This document shows positions 59,647 through 64,000 of a DNA stretch of 64,000 nt, one piece after another. The notes beneath the pieces were generated by a model, which was given only the letters and a program-made list of their open reading frames with translations, did not search any database and was not told the DNA's origin. How positions within the stretch are numbered: the first letter of the stretch is position 1; the number at the start of each line of letters is the position of its first letter. This DNA comes from Streptomyces sp. ICC1 (GTDB lineage Bacteria; Actinomycetota; Actinomycetes; Streptomycetales; Streptomycetaceae). The translations under genes were made by a program, and so were the position numbers. Where the stretch lies: NCBI RefSeq assembly GCF_003287935.1, contig NZ_CP030287.1, positions 4,864,267-4,928,266 of the forward strand, given 5' to 3'.

Positions 59647-60363
59647 TCAGCTGGAGCGGCGCAGGGCCTCGGTCAGACGCGCTGCCGCGTCGATGACGGC
59701 CTGGGCGTGCATGCGCCCCGGGTGCCGGGTCAGGCGCTCGATCGGCCCGGAGACCGACACGGAGGCCACGACCCGGTTCGAGGGGCCGCGCACCGGCGCG
59801 GAGACGGAGGCCACGCCGGGCTCCCGCTCGCCGATCGACTGTGCCCAGCCGCGGCGCCGTACGCCCGAGAGGGCCGTCGCGGTGAAGCGCGCGCCCTGCA
59901 GGCCGCGGTGGAGCCGCTCGGGCTCCTCCCAGGCCATCAGGATCTGCGCGGCCGAGCCGGCCTTCATCGGGAGGGTGGAGCCCACCGGGACGGTGTCCCG
60001 CAGGCCCGACAGCCGCTCGGCGGCCGCCACGCAGATCCGCATGTCGCCCTGACGCCGGTAGAGCTGCGCGCTCTCGCCCGTCACGTCCCGGAGGTGGGTG
60101 AGCACCGGTCCGGCCGTGGCCAGCAGGCGGTCCTCGCCGGCCGCGGCGGCGAGCTCCGCCAGCCGCGGTCCGAGGATGAACCGGCCCTGCATGTCCCTCG
60201 CCACCATCCGGTGGTGTTCCAGTGCCACGGCAAGGCGATGTGCCGTGGGTCGTGCGAGCCCTGTCGCCGCGACCAGCCCGGCGAGGGTGGCCGGACCGGA
60301 CTCCAGTGCGCTCAATACCAGAGCTGCCTTGTCGAGAACGCCGACGCCGCTAGAGTTGTCCAT
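59647..60363 (-). CDS. ndgR: IclR family regulator NdgR
   Basis: ATG 60363 opens a 238-residue protein. The winged helix is VGVLDKAALVLSALESGPAT, LAGLVAATGLARPTAHRLAV. The IclR effector domain includes LLATAGPVLTHLRDVTGESA, GSTLPMKAGSAAQILMAWEE and VSAPVRGPSNRVVASVSVSG. It diverges from leuC, the arrangement I know for NdgR of S. coelicolor (SCO5552), a regulator of leucine and other amino acid biosynthesis genes. A 21-base imperfect palindrome lies 13 bases before its start. Confidence 0.92.
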   Translation of the reverse strand: MDNSSGVGVLDKAALVLSALESGPATLAGLVAATGLARPTAHRLAVALEHHRMVARDMQGRFILGPRLAELAAAAGEDRLLATAGPVLTHLRDVTGESAQLYRRQGDMRICVAAAERLSGLRDTVPVGSTLPMKAGSAAQILMAWEEPERLHRGLQGARFTATALSGVRRRGWAQSIGEREPGVASVSAPVRGPSNRVVASVSVSGPIERLTRHPGRMHAQAVIDAAARLTEALRRSS

Positions 60364-60375
60364 GAAACGATATTC

Positions 60376-60396
60376 GCGTCTCACACTGTGAAACGC
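60376..60396. promoter_or_regulatory. candidate NdgR operator
   Basis: GCGT-x-TCACA-C-TGTGA-x-ACGC is a 21-base imperfect palindrome (nine matched pairs, one mismatch) in the ndgR-leuC divergent region. Its position fits autoregulation and control of leuCD. Confidence 0.65.
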
Positions 60397-60547
60397 AAGT
60401 TCAATTTTTCCAAGAACGAGCGAGTCTGTATGTGCGGGTCCACGAACCACTGGGTCCGAGCCGTCGTCCGGGACGTGGGGTACGGGCGGTCAGGCACACA
60501 AGATCTCTATGAAGCGCCGGCACAACCGGCCGGCCGGAGGGAAAGCG

Positions 60548-61981
60548 ATGGGTAGGACACTCGCGGAGAAGGTCTGGGACGACCATGTCGTCCGGCGCGC
60601 GGAGGGCGAGCCCGATCTCCTCTTCATCGATCTGCACCTGCTGCACGAGGTGACCAGCCCGCAGGCCTTCGAAGGGCTGCGCCAGGCCGGCCGCAAGGTC
60701 CGCCGTCTCGACCTCACCATCGCGACCGAGGACCACAACACCCCCACGATCGACATCGACAAGCCGATCGCCGATCCGGTCTCCCGGACCCAGCTGGAGA
60801 CGCTGCGCAAGAACTGCGCCGAGTTCGGCGTGCGCCTGCACTCGCTGGGCGACGTCGAGCAGGGTGTCGTCCACGTCGTGGGGCCGCAGCTGGGCCTGAC
60901 CCAGCCGGGCACCACCGTGGTCTGCGGTGACTCGCACACCTCCACGCACGGCGCCTTCGGCGCGCTGGCCTTCGGCATCGGCACCAGCCAGGTCGAGCAC
61001 GTGCTGGCGACCCAGACGCTGCCGCTGGCCCGCCCCAAGACGATGGCGATCACCGTCACCGGCGCGCTGGCCGAGGGCGTCACCGCCAAGGACCTGATCC
61101 TGGCCATCATCGCCAAGATCGGCACCGGCGGCGGCCAGGGCTACATCCTGGAGTACCGCGGCGAGGCCGTCGAGCAGCTGTCGATGGAAGCCCGCATGAC
61201 CATCTGCAACATGTCGATCGAGGCCGGCGCCCGCGCGGGCATGATCGCCCCCGACCAGACCACCTTCGACTACCTCGAGGGCCGCGACCACGCCCCGGTG
61301 GGCGAGGACTGGGACGCGGCGGTCGCGTACTGGAAGACCCTGCGCACCGACGAGGACGCGGTCTTCGACGCCGAGGTCGTCGTCGACGGCACCACGCTGG
61401 CCCCGTTCGTCACCTGGGGCACCAACCCGGGCCAGGGCTCGCCGCTGTCGGCCAACGTCCCCGACCCTGCTTCGTACGAAGACGCTTCGGAGCGCCACGC
61501 CGCCGAAAAGGCCCTGGAGTACATGGGGTTGACGGCCGGACAGCCGCTGCGCGACATCAAGGTCGACACCGTCTTCGTAGGTTCCTGCACCAACGGCCGC
61601 ATCGAGGACCTGCGCGCCGTCGCCGGCATCATCGAGGGCCGCAAAGTCGCCAACGGCGTACGGATGCTGGTCGTCCCGGGCTCCGTCCGGGTCGCCCTGC
61701 AGGCCGTGGCGGAGGGCCTGGACAAGGTCTTCAAGGAGGCCGGCGCCGAATGGCGGCACGCGGGCTGTTCGATGTGCCTGGGCATGAACCCCGACCAACT
61801 GGCGCCCGGTGAGCGCTCCGCGTCCACCTCCAACCGCAACTTCGAGGGCCGGCAGGGCAAGGGCGGGCGCACCCACCTGGTCTCCCCGCAGGTGGCAGCC
61901 GCCACCGCCGTACTGGGCCACCTGGCCTCGCCCGCCGACCTGGCCGGCTCGTCGGCCGCGACCGCCCCCGCAGGAGTCTGA
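60548..61981 (+). CDS. leuC: 3-isopropylmalate dehydratase large subunit
   Basis: ATG 60548 follows GGAGGG; an in-frame ATG at 60509 is not supported. The 477-residue aconitase-family protein shows [20 protein letters not shown] near residue 58, [20 protein letters not shown] near 130, and the cluster cysteines in GSCTNGR near 345 and [10 protein letters not shown] near 405-410. With LeuD it isomerises 2-isopropylmalate to 3-isopropylmalate in leucine synthesis using a 4Fe-4S cluster. leuD follows five bases after the stop. Confidence 0.97.
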   Translation: MGRTLAEKVWDDHVVRRAEGEPDLLFIDLHLLHEVTSPQAFEGLRQAGRKVRRLDLTIATEDHNTPTIDIDKPIADPVSRTQLETLRKNCAEFGVRLHSLGDVEQGVVHVVGPQLGLTQPGTTVVCGDSHTSTHGAFGALAFGIGTSQVEHVLATQTLPLARPKTMAITVTGALAEGVTAKDLILAIIAKIGTGGGQGYILEYRGEAVEQLSMEARMTICNMSIEAGARAGMIAPDQTTFDYLEGRDHAPVGEDWDAAVAYWKTLRTDEDAVFDAEVVVDGTTLAPFVTWGTNPGQGSPLSANVPDPASYEDASERHAAEKALEYMGLTAGQPLRDIKVDTVFVGSCTNGRIEDLRAVAGIIEGRKVANGVRMLVVPGSVRVALQAVAEGLDKVFKEAGAEWRHAGCSMCLGMNPDQLAPGERSASTSNRNFEGRQGKGGRTHLVSPQVAAATAVLGHLASPADLAGSSAATAPAGV

Positions 61982-61986
61982 GAGCG

Positions 61987-62580
61987 ATGGAAGCCTTCAC
62001 CACCCACACCGGCCGGGCCGTCCCGCTGCGCCGCAGCAACGTCGACACCGACCAGATCATCCCGGCCCACTGGCTGAAGAAGATCACCCGCGACGGCTTC
62101 GAGGACGGGCTCTTCGAGGCCTGGCGCAAGGACCCGGAGTTCATCACGAACCGCCCGGAGCGCGCCGGCGCGACCGTCCTGGTCGCCGGCCCCGACTTCG
62201 GCACCGGCTCCTCCCGCGAGCACGCCGTCTGGGCCCTGCAGAACTTCGGCTTCAAGACGGTCATCTCCTCCCGCTTCGCCGACATCTTCCGCGGCAACTC
62301 GCTGAAGAACGGTCTGCTGACCGTCGTCCTGCCGCAGGAGACCGTCGACCGGCTGTGGAAGCTGACCGAGGCGGACCCCACCGCCGAGATCACGGTCGAC
62401 CTCGTCGACCGCCAGGTCCGAGCCGAAGGCGTCGTGGCGGAGTTCGAACTCGACGACAACGCCCGCTGGCGGCTGCTGGAGGGGCTGGACGACATCTCGC
62501 TCACCCTTCAGAACGAAGGGGACATCGCCACCTACGAAAGCGGCCGGCCCACCCACAAGCCGCGCACGATTCAGGCGTGA
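61987..62580 (+). CDS. leuD: 3-isopropylmalate dehydratase small subunit
   Basis: The 197-residue protein opens [32 protein letters not shown], the swivelling small-domain start. The substrate-specifying loop and phosphate site [20 protein letters not shown] lie near residue 72. It pairs with LeuC, whose stop is five bases upstream. A 14-bp terminator hairpin follows at 62631. Confidence 0.97.
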   Translation: MEAFTTHTGRAVPLRRSNVDTDQIIPAHWLKKITRDGFEDGLFEAWRKDPEFITNRPERAGATVLVAGPDFGTGSSREHAVWALQNFGFKTVISSRFADIFRGNSLKNGLLTVVLPQETVDRLWKLTEADPTAEITVDLVDRQVRAEGVVAEFELDDNARWRLLEGLDDISLTLQNEGDIATYESGRPTHKPRTIQA

Positions 62581-62630
62581 TTCCGGCCTGATCAGGGCTT
62601 ATTCGCCCCAGGGCGATCACATCGACAACA

Positions 62631-62662
62631 CTGTGCCCCCTGCCTTCCGGCAGGGGGCACAG
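62631..62662. terminator. terminator of leuCD
   Basis: CTGTGCCCCCTGCC and GGCAGGGGGCACAG form a perfect 14-bp stem with loop TTCC, followed by CTGTGTGTTG. Confidence 0.88.
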
Positions 62663-62717
62663 CTGTGTGTTGAGGCCCCGTGAGGCGACAACTCGCCCCA
62701 GATGGCACAATCTGTGC

Positions 62718-62945
62718 ATGGAACGCGACAGTCAACTTGAGCTCTACGAACTCGTCGCGGACCGATTGAAAGAAGCACACACAAGGGTGCGCGAACTGCA
62801 AGTCCCGGAGGGCGTAAGGATGGCGCTGTCCCGGAAGCTGTTGGTCGTCACGGCTGCGGCGAAGCATGATCTCGCCGATGCGGCAAGGCGCCTGGACAGG
62901 TTGATGAAGGACCTCGACGAGGGTCGATTCCCTGAAGGCGACTGA
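62718..62945 (+). CDS. small conserved hypothetical protein
   Basis: The 75-residue protein from ATG 62718 is a charged helical pair: RDSQLELYELVADRLKEAHT, RVRELQVPEGVRMALSRKLL, then KHDLADAARRLDRLMKDLDE. It has no signal peptide or membrane segment. A short gene with this location between leuD and the HU gene is conserved in Streptomyces as I recall. No ribosome site is evident, which suggests a leaderless or weakly translated mRNA. Confidence 0.8.
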   Translation: MERDSQLELYELVADRLKEAHTRVRELQVPEGVRMALSRKLLVVTAAAKHDLADAARRLDRLMKDLDEGRFPEGD

Positions 62946-63090
62946 TGCGAAGGAACTCCGTAACGGCCTACAGCGTTGCGGCACTAGGGTGATAAGCCCG
63001 TTTCGTGTTTGATTTGCGGTATATATCCGCCTAACGTGCGAAATAAGCTTGAACACATTCGTTCTGGCGAAGTCTCCGAAGGGGAAGACG

Positions 63091-63774
63091 TTGAACAAGG
63101 CGCAGCTCGTAGAAGCGATTGCCGACAAGCTGGGCGGCCGTCAGCAGGCCGCGGACGCTGTCGACGCGGTACTGGACGCCATCGTCCGCGCGACCGTCGC
63201 GGGCGACCGGGTCTCGGTCACGGGCTTCGGCTCGTTCGAGAAGGTCGACCGCCCGGCCCGCTACGCACGCAACCCGCAGACGGGTGAGCGCGTCCGGGTC
63301 AAGAAGACCTCGGTTCCCCGCTTCCGTGCGGGCCAGGGGTTCAAGGACCTGGTCGCCGGCACCAAGAAGCTGCCCAAGGGCGGCGAGGTGTCGGTGAAGA
63401 AGGCGCCGAAGGGCAGCCTCACGGGCGGATCCTCCGCCGCCTCCGCCACGGTGAAGAAGGCCGTGGCGAAGAAGGCCACCACCGCCAAGAAGGCGGCCGC
63501 GAAGACCACGGTCGCGAAGAAGGCAACGGCCAAGAAGACCGTCACCGTCAAGAAGACGGCGGTCAAGGCCACCACGAAGAAGGCCACGGCCACGGCGAAG
63601 AAGGCCGCGCCGGTCGCCAAGAAGGCCGCCCCGGCGGCCAAGAAGACCACCGCCACCGCGAAGAAGACCGCGCCGGCGGCCAAGAAGGCCACCGCGGCGA
63701 CGAAGGCGCCCGCCAAGAAGACGGCGACGCGCAAGGCCACCGCGAAGAAGACCACCGCCCGCAAGACCAAGTAG
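63091..63774 (+). CDS. hupS: HU family DNA-binding protein with long Lys/Ala tail (HupS type)
   Basis: I chose TTG 63091 (LNKAQLVEAIADKLGG) behind AAGGGGA; an earlier GTG or ATG would add residues unlike any HU protein. Residues 1-95 are the HU fold: AADAVDAVLDAIVRATVAGD, VSVTGFGSFEKVDRPARYAR, NPQTGERVRVKKTSVPRFRA. Residues 115-227 form a histone H1-like tail of AKKA/TAKK repeats. The total of 227 residues is the actinobacterial two-part type that compacts DNA during sporulation. A 14-bp terminator follows at 63794. Confidence 0.93.
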   Translation: MNKAQLVEAIADKLGGRQQAADAVDAVLDAIVRATVAGDRVSVTGFGSFEKVDRPARYARNPQTGERVRVKKTSVPRFRAGQGFKDLVAGTKKLPKGGEVSVKKAPKGSLTGGSSAASATVKKAVAKKATTAKKAAAKTTVAKKATAKKTVTVKKTAVKATTKKATATAKKAAPVAKKAAPAAKKTTATAKKTAPAAKKATAATKAPAKKTATRKATAKKTTARKTK

Positions 63775-63793
63775 GGCACGGGTCACACGCGCC

Positions 63794-63826
63794 GGGCCGG
63801 CTTCCCCATCGGGGGGAAGCCGGCCC
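63794..63826. terminator. terminator between the HU gene and the last gene
   Basis: GGGCCGGCTTCCCC and GGGGAAGCCGGCCC form a perfect 14-bp stem with a 5-base loop. It serves the HU gene and probably the convergent gene ending at 63875. Confidence 0.88.
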
Positions 63827-63874
63827 GCGGTGCGTTCGCGCAGGTCGCGGACGCAAAGGCCGCGGCGGGGGAGT

Positions 63875-64000
63875 TCAGAACGTCTGCAGCGTGACCAGCG
63901 TGATCCGCAGGCCGGCGCCCTCGCCGTCCGTCTCGATCCGGACCCGCTGCCCGGGGCGCAGCAGCCGCAGGCCGCCCGCGTCGAAGGCCGGGGCCTCGAA
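63875..64000 (-). CDS. C-terminal end of a small protein, possibly cold-shock-domain-like (cut by window edge)
   Basis: The last 41 residues read FEAPAFDAGGLRLLRPGQRV, RIETDGEGAGLRITLVTLQT, F. The FDAGG-LRLLRPGQRV-RIE segment looks like the final strands of an OB-fold, as in actinobacterial cold-shock-like proteins, but too little is present to be sure. The start lies beyond the window. Confidence 0.45.
   Translation of the reverse strand, partial: FEAPAFDAGGLRLLRPGQRVRIETDGEGAGLRITLVTLQTF

Noticed and set aside
63430..63770. DNA repeats at the end of the HU gene as a repeat element
   Set aside because: They are the coding repeats of the Lys/Ala tail, normal for actinobacterial HupS proteins.

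Overview
The window is high-GC actinobacterial DNA and almost certainly from a Streptomyces chromosome. Signs are GTG/TTG starts behind GGAGG-type ribosome sites, CebR-type boxes beside cellulases, a subtilisin inhibitor gene with a rare TTA codon, a conservon histidine kinase, an hsp18 gene with a RheA-type operator, and a right-hand block (conservon kinase, FAA hydrolase, gltX, HAD, tRNA-Gln/Glu, ndgR, leuCD, HU) that I remember from S. coelicolor around SCO5541-SCO5556. No plasmid, prophage, IS element or CRISPR array is visible.

Layout. 1-8.4 kb: end of a GDPD-like gene; a PadR repressor divergent from an uncharacterised catabolic-looking cluster (luciferase-like flavin oxidoreductase, DUF6421-like protein, SDR, threonine-aldolase-like PLP enzyme, transglutaminase-like protein); an MFS exporter divergent from a CGNR regulator. 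8.9-13.3 kb: two secreted cellulases (GH48, GH12) under two CebR-like boxes. 13.3-28 kb: a patchwork of stress and envelope genes (transaldolase fusion, PRC-barrel, holin-X, DUF3618, FUSC, flavodoxin, VOC) with many gene fragments, plus an intact three-gene operon of methyltransferase, CDGSH iron-sulphur protein and haem-oxygenase-like di-iron oxidase. 27.7-35 kb: rheA/hsp18 heat-shock pair, DUF2267, a signal-peptidase-like protein, a lipoprotein, an HTH protein with a large Gly/Ala membrane core, a WYL regulator with its DUF3224 target, and a broken metal ATPase/ArsR pair. 35.3-46 kb: a secreted multidomain adhesin-like protein, a cNMP-binding protein, SSI-family inhibitor, GNAT, sirtuin, VOC and a 1185-residue teichoic-acid-type polymerase. 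46.2-55 kb: a run of roadblock-like proteins with a DUF4388-like protein, then a conservon reduced to kinase plus roadblock. 55.5-64 kb: core metabolism and translation.

How the parts relate. Three regulator/target units carry visible operators: CebR boxes before GH48, RheA sites between rheA and hsp18, and TGTCAGG half-sites between the WYL gene and DUF3224. NdgR has a palindrome in front of leuC. From 13 to 35 kb at least eight gene fragments occur. In three places two neighbouring fragments end at the same point, so one deletion each would explain them. The best candidates for undescribed biology are the methyltransferase/CDGSH/di-iron oxidase operon, the HTH/glycine-zipper pair, the roadblock cluster, and the transaldolase fusion. 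All functional statements are inferred from translated sequence and remembered family motifs; no database search was run.
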